Both the position numbers and the translations under genes were made by a program. 64,000 nucleotides of DNA, from assembly GCA_920105625.2 (NCBI GenBank), contig OV050031.1:217796194-217860193 (forward strand), written 5' to 3'. Below are positions 50,278-62,166 of this stretch, one piece after another (positions within the stretch are counted from its first letter, which is position 1; every line of letters starts with the position of its first letter). The DNA comes from Clusia tigrina (taxonomy: Eukaryota; Arthropoda; Insecta; Diptera; Clusiidae). Below the pieces are notes generated by a model that did not search any database, was not told the origin of the DNA, and saw only the letters and a list, made by a program, of their open reading frames with translations.

Positions 50278-51476
50278 CTGAAATGTTTGGAAGTGGCAGC
50301 CACGAGCGTGGCGACAACGGTGTGGATTAGCGCAACTTGTGGCACACTTTGGGGGCGTATATGTAATGTTATTAATTGACAGTTCGATTAAGACTTACAA
50401 TATCCGTGCAGTATGCAAACTTTAAAGTATAGTTTTGTTTATTTTTATTTAGCATTTTACACAGGTAAAAAGAAGTTTCGAGAAAAAGAAAAAAAAAGTA
50501 AAATACAAATATTTGTTTTAGATAAAACGAAGTACACAATTACAATAAGGAAATCGAGTAGATTGAGTGATGATGCTGCTCTGCGACATGTTGTTGCCGG
50601 CACTTCTGTGAGGCCATAAATGGCCCGCAGTGTACAACAACATGTCCGCATTAGTTGCTGATTATTCGAATGACATAGCGAAATGATATGCAATTGGGCA
50701 TTTTTGAGGAGTTAGTGAAAGAGAAACGAAAGGAAATCATATAAACGAACACGTAGAAGAGAAAAGCATTTAATGTTAAGTCATGCGTACATACTAAGCC
50801 AGCAGAGAGAATCACATACCTCATAATTTGTTTTTATGTATATTTATATTAGTATTTCAGTGATGTGTCCTTTGAGAGTGTGTGAGTATGTTGGAGATTC
50901 AATTTGTGAAAAGGATGACAAGTGTCGTTGGGCTGTGCGCTATAAAGACATACGTGCCATACAAGAACGACAACAACAACAAGAACACAAACAATAAACA
51001 TAAACGAGTTTTTATGTGCATTTTCTTTGACCTGTTGATAATAAAGTTATGAGCAGGCATGAACAAAGCGAGGCTCGACTTTTGCTGTGCATCTGACCGT
51101 GACATTTGTGTCTTGCTAATGAGCTTATATGTATTTACAGACCAGTTTCCAAAGGACTCGCCTGAATGTCTGAATGCATGCTTTTATTCTGTGTAAAATT
51201 TAAAAGAGTTTGCTGCAGGATTCGAAACATTGTGAGGGGAAATTCAGTAGGCAAGGGAACATAAAATATTAGCTACATACTGGTATGTGAGTTGAGCGTG
51301 TACCAGGCCGTAAATAGCTTTATTAAATATAAAAATTTAAAATCACTAGTCACACAAATAGGTCTACCAAACGAGTGCTAGAAGAACACAAATATTCATG
51401 TTGCTAAAATGAAAAGTTGAATGTTTGCTATCCAAGTCAAGAGAGTAACTATAATTATACCACAATCTTCTAGTTA
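50278..51476. other. Upstream intron or 5' region of the TBC gene
   Basis: No coding exon recognised. If the acceptor at 50278-50279 is real this is intron sequence. It is AT-rich with CAA-type triplets near 50970-51000. Confidence 0.35.
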
Positions 51477-51646
51477 AGGTGCAGAGTGACATAAAGCAGA
51501 AACGGCAGAGACTGAATCCAGTATATTAGCAACAGAAACCACAAAATTTAACGACAGAAAATGTGCGTTTGGCGACAGAACAGAAACAAATGAGTTATTT
51601 CTATTCTGTTTCCAAACGCTCATTTTTTGTCTTTAACTCAGCACCT
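51477..51646. mobile_element. Short foldback/MITE-like element, complete copy
   Basis: 170 bp whose ends are inverted (AGGTGC... and ...GCACCT). The two halves pair over much of their length: 'gcgtttggcgacagaacaga' in the left half matches the reverse of 'tctattctgtttccaaacgc' in the right. The outer block 'aggtgcagagtgacataaag' is the terminal sequence of the arms at 4822 and 5595. No coding capacity. No clear target duplication was found. Confidence 0.6.
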
Positions 51647-51654
51647 GTAGGCGG

Positions 51655-51910
51655 ATTTATAAGTATCCGGATATAAACACTTAAGTATCCGGATATAAAC
51701 ACTTAAGTATCCGTATATTGGCACGTATTATAAGTATCCGGATATAGACACTTAAGTATACGAAGATAGACACTTAAGTATCCGGATATTGGCATGTATT
51801 ATAAGTATCCGGATATAGACACTTAAGTATCCGGATATAGACACTTAAGTATATGAATATAGACTCTTAAGTATCCGGATATTGGCACGTATTATAAGTA
51901 TCCGGAAATA
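51655..51910. repeat. AAGTATCCGGATAT tandem repeat
   Basis: About eleven units of 22-27 bp alternating between 'aagtatccggatatagacac' and a longer form with 'attggcacgtattat'. It sits immediately beside the foldback element. No coding content. Confidence 0.92.
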
Positions 51911-52489
51911 GAAGTAGGCATCCATATCTACGTATCGTGATGAAAAGGACATTTCTAATAATGAATATGAAATATAAAGGAACATTCAAATTATTCGTAC
52001 ATCCAAGGTATTTATGATGCTCTGCTTTTCCTTTTCATTCCCGCTGTTACTTCAACAATTATGTGGTCCCTTTCCTTCATACGCCACTGATATTATAAAC
52101 CATTAATGGTGCTATCACTTTCTATTATATATGAAGCAATATTATTGCTGTCTCTTTCGCCCTATATAGATTAACATGCTAAAATGACAACGAAAAATGA
52201 CTTGCGGGCTGTGTTTACTAGAATATAATTAGAATAGAATTAGGATAGGTCGGAGAACCGTCGTAGATGGAGGTATCCAAGCTGTCAGACAATTAATGCC
52301 TACTATAAGCCTGGAAGTAGTAGGGGGAAGACAGAGGATTTATAAACGGTAAGTGAAATTAGACCTCTTCAAACTTCTTTGACTCTTTTATGAATCTTAG
52401 AAGTCTGTCCAGTGATAAGGAATATACATTGTCCATTCCCAAAACATCTGACCCTAATAAGCGCCTCCTCATTCTGCTAAGGCAGGAGA

Positions 52490-53150
52490 AAATAATCTGT
52501 GCCATCTTGTTATTCCTTCAGACAGGAGACACAGTTCGGCGTCGATGATACCTATGGTCCCCATAGTTAGCCCAACCAATGATCGAAGATGTTCCCATCG
52601 TAATGTTAGGAGGAAATATGCAACTGTCCTGTTCGGGCTCTCAAGGAACCACTTGGCCGTTGTGCCGGCAACTGAATCGCGCCTTTGGGTGAATATTATT
52701 GACGTGACTCTTGACTCAATTGATGGACCCTGCTAAACTTATACCGATAAATGCTTTGGTCCCATTGGAGTACTTGCGGATGTACAGTTTGCCGGTTCAT
52801 CAGTTAACTCGTTCCCCCATACACCATAGTGTCCCGGATCCCAAATTAGATCAAGTAAATTCCATCTTGCGGCGGAGTTAAGCTTTGACTCAGATTCTTG
52901 GATAAGTTTTGCAGTGGTTAACGCATTTTCTAGGGCCTTCAGTGCAGCCTGACTATCACTGAAGATGCTAATCTGTTTACCGCGCCATTTCTTTTAAATT
53001 ATCCAGTTCGCTATTTTCAGTGTAGCAAACACTTGATTGGAATATCGATTGGAATAACATTGCCTTATTTCCCATAGCCGTGAAGCGTCGGACAGTTTCA
53101 TTTTCAGTTTTGGAGCTGTCAGTGAAGCAAGTTTTCGCCAGGCCCTCTGA
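52490..53150 (-). pseudogene. Non-LTR retrotransposon RNase H and tail remnant
   Basis: Minus-strand frames give LAKTCFTDSSKTENETV (first RNase H block), ISIFSDSQAALKALENALTT (well kept, with the catalytic SDSQ aspartate), LIWDPGHYGVWGNELTDEP, and a tail with SLVGLTMG and a cysteine-tail relic. DNA of the tail (52520-52595) is close to that at 26.9-27.1 kb, so it is the same family. Stops and frame breaks show it is inactive. Confidence 0.82.
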
Positions 53151-53291
53151 GTAGACTAATTGAGAATTATCTGCTTCAGTTATAATACTGTTTTTAAGTT
53201 TATGAAATTGTTTTTATTAAACAAAACCACCTAGTCAACTAGTTCTGAACTAGTTCTGAACTAGTTCTTTGTAAATAATCCTACTCTAGCG

Positions 53292-53530
53292 GTTTTCTTG
53301 ATGTCTCTCAAGCCTTCGACAAGGTTTGACACGATGGCTTGAAGTATTAGCTAAGACGGCTCATTCCGGTGCACCTACATAAGATCATAGCATCTTACCC
53401 TGGAAATAGTCTTTTTGTTCAACACGGAAATGAATACTTTGAATTTAAGGAAATCGCCGCCGAAGTCACTCAATGAAGTCTTTTGGACCTATCTTGTTAC
53501 AGAACACTCGGCCAGAAACTTGATAAACTT
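53292..53530 (+). pseudogene. Non-LTR reverse transcriptase palm fragment
   Basis: The plus strand reads FLDVSQAFDKV, stop, HDGLKY, stop, then LRRLIPVHLHKIIASYPGNS and FEFKEIAAEVTQ, stop. These are the F-L-D-x-x-x-A-F-D-x-V-W-H block and following part of the non-LTR RT. The first stop replaces the conserved Trp (tgg to tga), so the copy is decayed. It is in opposite orientation to the RNase H remnant beside it. Confidence 0.82.
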
Positions 53531-53859
53531 GATAAAGTAGCTTAGATGTAGTAAAAATGAAGAAGGGTGTGTTTGGTCAGTTTAACCCTGAGTACATGGG
53601 GTCTCATAGTCTCTTTGAAGATTTTCACGTGCCAATGAAAAACATTCATTAAGTTCCTTGTTACTTGGCACAATCCAGTGAAACGAACTATATCTTTAGA
53701 ATATATTTAAGGTAATTTTTTTTTATCATCGCAAGAGAACTTATTTTTTAAGTAACTATGGACTAGTGGAGAGCCTATTATTATTCTAGCGATAAGATTG
53801 TGCTCTCAAATTCAGATTCTGCTTAAGACGTATCCTAAGGCCCAAGATATGGTATCCTA

Positions 53860-54880
53860 ATGCTTTCTCTATTTTGTTGTTATTCGAGGCCAAGATTTGG
53901 TCTCTCAAAATTGTCTGTATCTTGTTCCTTGTACTCAAGATATTGTCTCCTACTGCCTTCTGTACCTTGTTGTTCTTCGAGCCCAATATATGGCCTCCTA
54001 ATGCTTTATGAATCTTGGTCTTCTAACCCAAGATACTTTCTAATGTTTTCTGTATCTTATTCTTCGAACCTAAGATATGGTCTTCTAATGGTTTCTCTAT
54101 ATTGTTGTTCTCCGAACCCCAAATATAGTATCCTAATGTATTCTGTGTCATGTTGTTCTTCGAGCCCAAGATATGGCCTCCTAATGCTTCATGAATCTTG
54201 GTCTCCTAACCCACGGCTTCCTAATGCTTTCTGCATCGTTTTCTTCGAACCCAAGATATGGTTCTTAATGCTTTCTGTTTCTTGTTTTTCGAGCCCAAGA
54301 TACGATCCCCTAATGCTTGCTATATCTTGTTGTTCTTCGAATCCAAGATATGATCTCCTAATACTTTCTGTATCTTGTTGTTCTTCGAGCCCCAAATAAA
54401 GTATCCTAATTTCTTTCTGTATCTTGGTGTTCTTCGAGCGCACGATATGGTCTTCTAAAGCTTTCCCTATTTTGTTGTTCTTCGATGCCAAAGTTTGGTC
54501 TACTAACGCTCCCTGTATCTTGTTTTTCTCCGAACCCCAAATATAGTATCCTAATGCTTTTTATATTTTATTGGTCTTCAAGCCCAAGGTTTGGTCCCCT
54601 GATGCTTTTTGTGCTTTGTTCTTTGAACAGAAGATAATATCTCCTTCTGCATTCTGTATGCTGTTGTTCTTCGACGCCACGATATGGTCTCTTAATGCTT
54701 TCTGTGTCTTGTTCTTCGAGCCCAAGATATGGCCTCCTAATACTTTATGAATCTTAGTCTTCGAACTCAAGATATAGTCTTCTAATGGTTTTTGTATTTT
54801 GTTCTTTGAAGACTGTATGTTGTTTTTCTTCGACCCCACGATATGGTCTCCTAATGCTTCCAGTATCTTGTTGTTCCTCG
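53860..54880. repeat. 48-bp minisatellite, about twenty diverged copies
   Basis: Tandem units with 'ttcttcgagcccaagatatg' and 'tcctaatgctttctgtatct', about 48 bp apart. Because 48 is a multiple of three, frames stay open on both strands for up to 179 codons. On the minus strand each unit would read like GDHILGSKNNKIQKAL. Copies of 42-51 bp shift the frame, and there is no start, splice or promoter context, so I treat it as non-coding. Confidence 0.9.
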
Positions 54881-57735
54881 TGTGGAAGGTCTTAGTTCAT
54901 AGTACCCATGGTTTCAAATCCCTTTGTATACGCAGAGAACTATAAAGTTAGACAATAATTATAAGAACAAATTTTGGCCAGAGGTTTATCTTCAGAATTG
55001 GTTTGATTAAGGATGCTTGCCACAAATTACACGCTTGTTACTAGCTCTGCCACAACGAGATGGGGCACAAAACAAAAGTTGCCATAAAGTTTGCTTGGTT
55101 GTTAACCGCATAACAAGCGAAAATTGCTCTATTTAAAATGCCAACGCACTTCGGGGAACTATTAACGAAGCGTGTATGTAAACACGCCAAACTAAGCAAG
55201 GATGCGGAAGAGCAAACAAAGCTGCCGGGTAAATATCACACAAGGAAATGATGCTGAAATGTCACGAGGAGGGGGCGTGGGCGGTGTTGTGAATTGGAGT
55301 GCACTGAGGAGTAAGGAACTGCAGGCTGCATTGTTACATGCCACTTGCTTGCATACGAGTACAAACACGCCCACTCTGTCTTCCATTGTTTGCTGGCACT
55401 ACCGAGCGAGACTATTGAAGCGAAGAAAGTGGCAAAAGTGAAAACTGCTGAGAGCAGCGAAATGACTTTTCAGCTTTGCTACTCGTATCTTAGAAATTGG
55501 TATAATAAAAGGGTACGCCATTCCGTGGTGATTGGAAAAATGTACAACTGAGCTGGTGCTGGGGCTGATGCTGCTGCTGCTGTTGACTGTTGACTGTTGC
55601 CTGCTTGTCTGTCCTCCAGTGGAGCAGTGTATAAATAGCATGGGTGTAATTTCAGCAGGCATCTTTTAAATTGAGAAATAAAAGAAAAGAGGAAATAAGC
55701 TGCTGTGAAATGTGCGCCCAGTGACCTTCATGGTGTCTCTACGCACATATTGCCGGACATAGCATGACACGCACATTTTAAATGAGCTGTCAAGTGAATG
55801 AATCCTCTTCACCAGGGTCAGATTATTTTTAGTCACTAGTCAGTAATATACAAACAAGACTAAGAGAGGACACAACTTCATCATCATCATCATCAGAGGC
55901 ATCTGCATTGCCACTCGTCCACGGACCTTGACTTCTATTGTACCTTCTAAGCACGGTAAATAATCTCCACCCAATTTCTTGCACTGCCAATTTATATGCG
56001 AGAGTGTACATCCTTATTTATTATACACGACCTACGTTTGGGGAATCGTCCACATCGTGCTCATGACATTTAAGTAAAGCAAAGAAAAAGTATGAAGAAA
56101 AATGCCAAGGCAGTCGGTATCCTGCTGCCAATTTAAATTATTATCCTGCGGACATAAACATTTGTGTACGCGTAGCATCTGCCAAGGAAAACTTGCCTGC
56201 AGGATGACTGCCACAAGCAGACTTGCCGACGCTTAACGCGGGAACAATTGCAAAAATTCTGAAATTGATGCCCCACGGCGGCGCGTAATCCCCAAGGAGG
56301 GTTTGCGCTTAAGTGGAGGCAGTTGCATGGATACGTTAGGTGCGAGTACATTTGCTGCTGTTTTGCATCGAGTATTTGCCACTTGTACACAGTTTTTATC
56401 GCTGTTGTTGTCTTCCTCACTGACATTTTCTTTGAGTCGTCGCCTGCCTAACTACCAATGATTTGATTACGAAGAAAAACTTGAGACCGCGTAAACCCTC
56501 TCACTCAAACGCTTATAGCAAACTTTTCCGCCAGGATACGCCGCGTCAGAGCAACTGTTTCGAAGTTTGTTCAACAAATGCCTCTGTGTGTATGAGGGGG
56601 TAACAATAAAAGATGGTTATTGAGTTAGGCCAAGTACACAAACTCACAGTAAGCCTAATCAGCTTAGCTTGTTACTGAATTATACGCAATTCGCGCTGTA
56701 AGGGAGCGCGCGTCTCCTGGGTGCGAATGCGGCAAATAGAAGTTAAGTAATGTGTAAGAATGACTGGAAAATTAGCATCTTTTATTTGCATAAATAAGCA
56801 TATGATTCCGTAAGAAAAGGATACTCTGAATCACACTTGACATAGGTTCACTTCGTCAAAGACACTCATGTTAGCTTGCACTTATTTCTGTGTTATCTTT
56901 CGACACTTGCCAGCTAAACAGGAGCAGGATATTGCTTCCTATTTAGCATGATATTCCTTGTGGGCCTAATGGAACCACATTTGCTTAGTTTAAACAAAAA
57001 TTATACGTGTTTTCCCAGTGCTGTTTCGTCTTCCTATTTAATATTTGCTTAAGGACTTTTTGCGTGCGTGACTCTGCCGTTGGTTAACTAAACTTTTGAT
57101 AGACTCTCTGGTTGCGGAATGTGATTTTCTCCTGAGTGGTATTTTCGCTTGATTTGGTGTGTTTTCATTGGGTGTGGGCAAAAGCAATTTCCACACGTGT
57201 CTGCCTGATTGCCTGACTGGCTTATGTTAGCGCGGCGCATATCCTTGACATCCTTAACGATGATGCGGCAGCTGCTCTATGCTTATGCAATAATTTTTGT
57301 TTCTCCTCTGGCCATTTGCGTTGTTGTTTCGTTTATATTTCATTTCATTTTTTTATGTGCGTCGTTTTGTGGGGCCATGATCATAAATGTTAGGAGGCGT
57401 GTCTCCCCTGTGTTTGGATGTGACTGTGTGTGAGTCTGTGAGTGTGTTTGGAAGGACACTTGCAGAAATTAGTTTTATAGCAAGTACAAACATGCGTAGG
57501 CATTCTTACGGGCAGAGCCATCGGTCGCAGTCAGCGTGTGGAGTGTTAAAAATTTATTACCTATAATAAGAATTTTATATCCTTATAAGAGTAGAGCAAA
57601 ATATAAGTGTGAGTGTAGGGGCTCAACAAGGTTTCAGTGCTTGCTTCATAGGCAAACACTTCATTAGAAATTTAATTGCACATGTGCTTATTTAGGTTTT
57701 AATAACTCTGTAGAACTGGCGTAACTCAAATATAA
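54881..57735. other. Gene-free spacer
   Basis: No gene recognised. A TCA triplet run at 55880-55895 and CTG triplets near 55570 give short low-complexity frames. An untranslated exon of the TBC gene could lie here unseen. Confidence 0.35.
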
Positions 57736-57738
57736 CAA

Positions 57739-57876
57739 CAGGACTCTAATATATACACTCCGCAGGATATTCCAATGGCTACGCACAGTGTAGGTCATTG
57801 CAGTTATGGCAGGACTCTTAACATATATACTCCGCAGGAGTACACAGGTACAGTGTAGGCCAATACAGTGATGGGC
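57739..57876. repeat. Two-copy 71-bp tandem repeat
   Basis: 'caggactctaatatatacac' at 57739 and 'caggactcttaacatatata' at 57810, each followed by 'ctccgcagga', 'acagtgtagg' and 'cagt(t/g)atggg'-like words. Confidence 0.8.
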
Positions 57877-58095
57877 ATCAGATGTATTTTAGACAAGACT
57901 ACAACAACAATAAACATTAACAACAACTTCAACAATCTGCAAACACTCAATCAGAAATGTAAGACAAAAACCATGTAAAGGAGTTCATAGTCGGTCGTAA
58001 CGACTCTTACGAATACACTACACAATAATTTAGTACTCATTCTCGCACACCGTTGAAGACATAATTAATTCTACTGTAGGCCAGCTTCGGTTAGT

Positions 58096-58170
58096 TTAGG
58101 GTGGCTCTAAAAGGAAGCCCATTTAGGCCAAGAATTAGCCCGTTGTAGTACCACAGAGACATGGGTTTCT
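58096..58170. repeat. Short dispersed repeat related to 12.0 kb
   Basis: Holds 'ttagggtggctctaaaagga', then 'tagcccgttgtagtaccaca' and 'gacatgggt', the same words in the same order as 12020-12075. Confidence 0.5.
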
Positions 58171-58236
58171 TAAACTGAAACACACCCCGGGGACTGAACG
58201 GGGAAACAGTGCGATTCTCTGATGAAGCGAGCGATC

Positions 58237-58488
58237 TTACTGTAGGATGTCCTCCGCTTCGTCCATCGACTCGCAGCTGCATCATTCATTCAGTCATTGG
58301 AGGGTAGGTTAAGCCTCTGGGCATGTCTGCTAATGACACAATGGCCTGACAGGACAGCAAATCCACTGTATGATAGCCTCCGCCTCGTCCATCGACTCGC
58401 AGCTGCATCATTCATTCAGTCATTGGAGGGTAGGTTAAGCCTCTGGGCATGTCTGCTAATGACACAATGGCCTCACACAACAGCAACT
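58237..58488. repeat. Two-copy 126-bp tandem repeat
   Basis: Two nearly identical copies containing 'cgtccatcgactcgcagctg', 'attcagtcattggagggtag' and 'gcatgtctgctaatgacaca'. It lies beyond the 3' coding end of the minus-strand retrotransposon fragment that starts at 58600 and may be its 3' untranslated region. Confidence 0.92.
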
Positions 58489-58599
58489 GTTGTGACAAGA
58501 GAGCCGCGTCTCAGCTGCAGTAATTGGGTTACTCTATTCGGGCTCAGCGAGGTCCAGGTTTCTCTGGAGATCCTGCAGTTCTGTTCCTCAGACTAGAGC

Positions 58600-59865
58600 C
58601 TGTTAGCTACATGCCTGTATACCTGCCTGATAAGAAGCTTTACAGAAGAGAGTGGCACACTCACATTTTGTGATGTTTCTTGTTGTGTGGTGCCCCTTCT
58701 CGCCAGTTGGTCTGCCTCACAATTGCCAACACTACGTCTGAACCCCGATTCGCTCTGAGAGGGTCTTTAGAGCAGACCGGCACATTACCACAAGCTTAGA
58801 AGGAGTGCAGACCTCAGAAACAGACTTTATAGATGCTTGGCCATGAGAGAATATATGAATATCGGAGCTATTGGTGACGTTGTCTGTCAACAGTCGTTGG
58901 GCCGCTATCAGAATCGTCATGACCTCCGCCCGGAACACGCCTTAGTGGTCCGGCAGGCGGAAAGAGAGATTAATCCCCAGATTGTCGCAGTACACACCAC
59001 AGCCCACTCTGTCGTTCAGTGTCGAGCCGTCAGTGAATATTTCTGTTGTGTTGGGAATGGAGAGGTGGCCTTCAGACCATTCATCTCTGCCAGGAATGGA
59101 GAGGTGGCCTTCAGACCATTCATCTCTGCCAGGAATGGAGAGGTGGCCTTCAGACCATTCATCTTTGCCAGGAATGTGTACGGTGAACTTGTGTTCAAAG
59201 CGTGGTGGGTGGGCATAGTCAATGCCTTCCGGGTTGAGAGGATCATGCAAGAGATTGTTGGCATGACCCAAGTCGGTCCTGGACCATTTGCTGACAGCGT
59301 TCTGCCATAACTCAGCAAGGTTCGCAGACTGCCTTCATAAGAGATGCGAAGGGATACAGTTGAGGATTGTGAATAGCGCTTTCGTGGGAGTTGCACAGAT
59401 AGCCCCAATGACTAGAATGGAGGAGACTCTACTCACCTTTTTGAGAGGTTTCTGGTTAGTCAGGCCATTAACTGCTGTCCACCATACTACTGGTTGGTTG
59501 GTTTCAGTGGCTAATCCAAGTCAGTCCTCACATGGATCACAATTATCGCCTTAGCGGCGTTTTGACTCCACGACCGCCTCATGCAGCCCGAAAATTATAA
59601 AGGGTTTTTCGCGCTCAACACCTCTTTTGCTGAAGTAAATGGCACTGTAAGCTCTCCGAGCTCGCTCCACTATTTTAACAATCTACAATAGTTCGGAGTC
59701 GAGCATCAGCCCTAGGTACTTGACCTGACTACTTGGAGTGAGTGTAATGCAGCCCAGCTATTTTGTACCTCCTTGTAAATTGGACGAGCTTACTCTTGCT
59801 AGCATTGGCCCTCATACCACAAGTCGCACTCCATGAGGAGAGCATGTCTTCATTCTCTCAAGGAG
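58600..59865 (-). pseudogene. Non-LTR retrotransposon fragment: RT C-terminus and RNase H
   Basis: Minus strand, from 59865: CGMRANASKSKLVQFTRR, YLGLMLDSELL-like, VVWWTAVNGLTNQKPLKKVS, VIGAICATPTKALFTILNCI, then a linker and RNase H: IFTDGSTLNDRVGCGVYCDN, PDHCSVFRAEVMTILIAAQR, HIFSHGQASIKSVSE, and NCEADQLARRG. The third RNase H acidic residue (S-D-S-Q) is changed to S-H-G-Q, and stops and frameshifts occur (for example after LNCIPSHLL). The 5' half, including the RT active site, is missing. It differs from the 26-kb and 52-kb family. Confidence 0.87.
59058..59172 (-). repeat. Triplicated 39-bp segment inside the retrotransposon
   Basis: Three in-frame copies of a 39-bp unit encoding GRDEWSEGHLSIP on the minus strand, just before the RNase H block TDGS. 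The copies are almost identical, so the triplication is recent compared with the decay of the element. Confidence 0.95.
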
Positions 59866-61150
59866 ATATGGTCTAAGATATAATAGTAATAGAAATAAAA
59901 TTAAGTGCTTGTATGTGAAGAAACCCATAATCCTAGAGATGTGCCATAAATGCTCTGTACAAGGATGCCGTCGCTTCCCTAACTTCTTATATAAAATTGT
60001 CTCTCATAATTTTAACTATTGCAGTGACAGTTCCTGATCCACAATACCCTCAACACAACTTTCTGAACAAATTCATAAACACCATTTGGAACTTTAAGGA
60101 GAATTAAAGCATATGTCCAAAAGGAGACTACCGTCTAGAGGCTTTCTCTGACACTCAGCACACTCAACAGGAAAAGGAACGTGACTACTAGCATCTCTTC
60201 CCAACTTGAACTTGTGCTTGTATACCTGCTAAGGATAAATTATCTGCTTAAAGCAAAATTCATCCAGAATAGCTGAAGCACCCTCGAGCTCCAAATGAAC
60301 TTAACTGCAATTTACGGTCGCACATACGACACGTCTATTAGTGTACTGGCTCCGTGACTTTCAAGAAATTAATGAAATAAAAATTTGCTTCTATTTTTAG
60401 TGCTCGCATACAAGGAGCTGGTGAAATAAAAGCGTCTGAAGTGGCGTAGTCGTCAGCAGAATATGCCAAAAAGTCAATTTTAATCAAGCCAAGTTACGAG
60501 CCAGTCAAGCGCATGACACAAATTGGGTACAATTACCTTTGGATGTAGTTAAAGGATAACGACCTAAAGCAGCGCAACTGATGCTGTGCAAATTAAAATC
60601 TAAAGAAGCAAAACAAAAAAAAAAAATAGACAAAAAAAAGGGGATTGGGAATGAGATGAGATTTCACGCAGAGCGAGACACAAACGAAACAAGTACTAAA
60701 CTGGTGTATACGATTTGTAAAGGAGCTACTTTGCGAATTTAAGCGGATTAGTTTAAACTACATATTTCTAAGCATACTTTTGGGTAAATAGGGGAATACC
60801 AATCCCTGTGATCAGTACTTCCAATTGTACATAAAAATAGGAATAACAGCTTCTTCCGAAGGATATTCCTATTTTTTTGTCAAAAGCAAAAAACAAATTA
60901 AAGAAAGGAAACAAAAAATAGTTTTTGAAATAGGTGTGAAACGGGTGCTTCAAAGTTTATCTTTTGAATCCTTCGAATATGTCCTTCAGTGTGCTATATA
61001 GATAGTTTTAGATATAGTTTTGGTCATAATTTGTTCAAATAAAATGGGTTCAGGATATACGCGTATTAAATGTGAGTTTGTTTGCTTTAACAATTAATCT
61101 TGAATACCCTGCCAACAAAATACGGTTGTGATATATTTAATACTACCATG
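59866..61150. other. Gene-free spacer
   Basis: No gene recognised. A-rich runs occur at 60608-60645. The left edge may still be retrotransposon debris. Confidence 0.35.
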
Positions 61151-61153
61151 ATG

Positions 61154-62166
61154 CCGATCTCCGGGGTCTGGTGGTAAGCATGCTATACTCACATTTGGAG
61201 GGTCGTGCGTTTCTTGCCGGGCATGCTTTCAAAAATGCTTCTTTCTAAATATTGAAACATAAATGATTGCATACTTTTAGGATCCCGTTTACAGCTTGAG
61301 AATAAATGCAGTTCACTACGTGAGAGGTGTATATAAGTCAAGACACAATCTATCTGAAAAAAGCCTACTCAAGAACCCTCTTTCGAAGTGTAGATAAGAT
61401 TCGAGAATGTTCCAGAAACTTATTTTATTGTGTAGATAATATCCGAGAGATAAGATTCGATAAGTGTAGATAAGATTCGAGAATGTTCCAGAAACTTCTT
61501 TTATAGTGTACATAATATCCGAGAGATAAGATTCGATAAGTGTAGATAAGATTTGAGAATGTTCCAGAAACATCTTTTATAGTGTACATAATATCCGAGA
61601 GATAAGATTCGATAAGTGTAGATAAGATGCGAGAATGTTCCAGAAACTTCTTTTATAGTGTAGGGAATATTGTAGAATTTTCTACTTCAACCATAAGAAA
61701 GGTATATAAGCCACAACACAATTAAAGTAGAGAGGCAGGTGAGCACAAATCGTAACAGTATGTACATCGTGCATTTCATTTATAGCAGTTACAGTATTAA
61801 GAAGTATTAAAGTAATTAAATGAATTATTAAATAAAGTGCAATGTAATAAAGTAAACTTTAAGCCTAATATTAATTGTGTAAATAGCAATAATTAAATAA
61901 AGTTAATTATTTTAATTTAACCAGCGGCAGTTTGATTACTACAGAATCCAGTGGTAGGAATCCGGTTATGGAGAATTAGAGTAAATTGTCAGGAGGACAA
62001 TTTCGTAACAGAATAAATGATTAAGAGGGCAATTTCGTAACAATATTTTACTCTTCGAGTCGAAGGCTTAGTTGCTAGTACTCATTCCCTCAACCACTTG
62101 CAGACCTAATGAATTATGGTGCGAGGTATAATATAATATATAATATTTATATTTATATTTATAATA
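61154..62166 (+). mobile_element. SINE-like element interrupted by a solo LTR
   Basis: The head 'ggtctggtggtaagcatgct' and 'actcacatttggagggtcgt' match the tRNA-like head at 14051. The body stops at 'gcttctttctaaat' (61250) and resumes with 'tactcttcgagtcgaaggct' at 62049, ending in 'aattatggtgcgaggtataa' and an ATA repeat. The 790 bp between are the LTR at 61253. The 14352 copy shows the same region uninterrupted. Confidence 0.7.
61253..62042 (+). mobile_element. Solo LTR of an LTR retrotransposon, copy 2
   Basis: Same family as 25028-25665: begins TGAAACATAAATG, ends TTTCGTAACA, with ATAT on both sides (61249-61252, 62043-62046). It has a TATA box in 'aggtatataagc' near 61700 and AATAAAGTG near 61830. 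It is longer because an internal repeat of about 75 bp ('gataagattcgataagtgta', 'gaatgttccagaaacttctt') is present about four times (61385-61660) and the last 32 bp are duplicated. It sits inside a SINE-like element. Confidence 0.75.

Noticed and set aside
50261..50317. Start of the TBC protein at 50317
   Set aside because: The codon there is TTG, not ATG, and a probable splice acceptor lies between it and the conserved coding part.
53860..54399. Cys/Ser-rich 179-codon protein on the plus strand
   Set aside because: It is one reading frame of the 48-bp minisatellite; other frames are open too and there is no gene context.
55202..55551. Short overlapping frames near 55.3 kb
   Set aside because: Mutually overlapping on both strands, no domain, no splice-supported partner exon.
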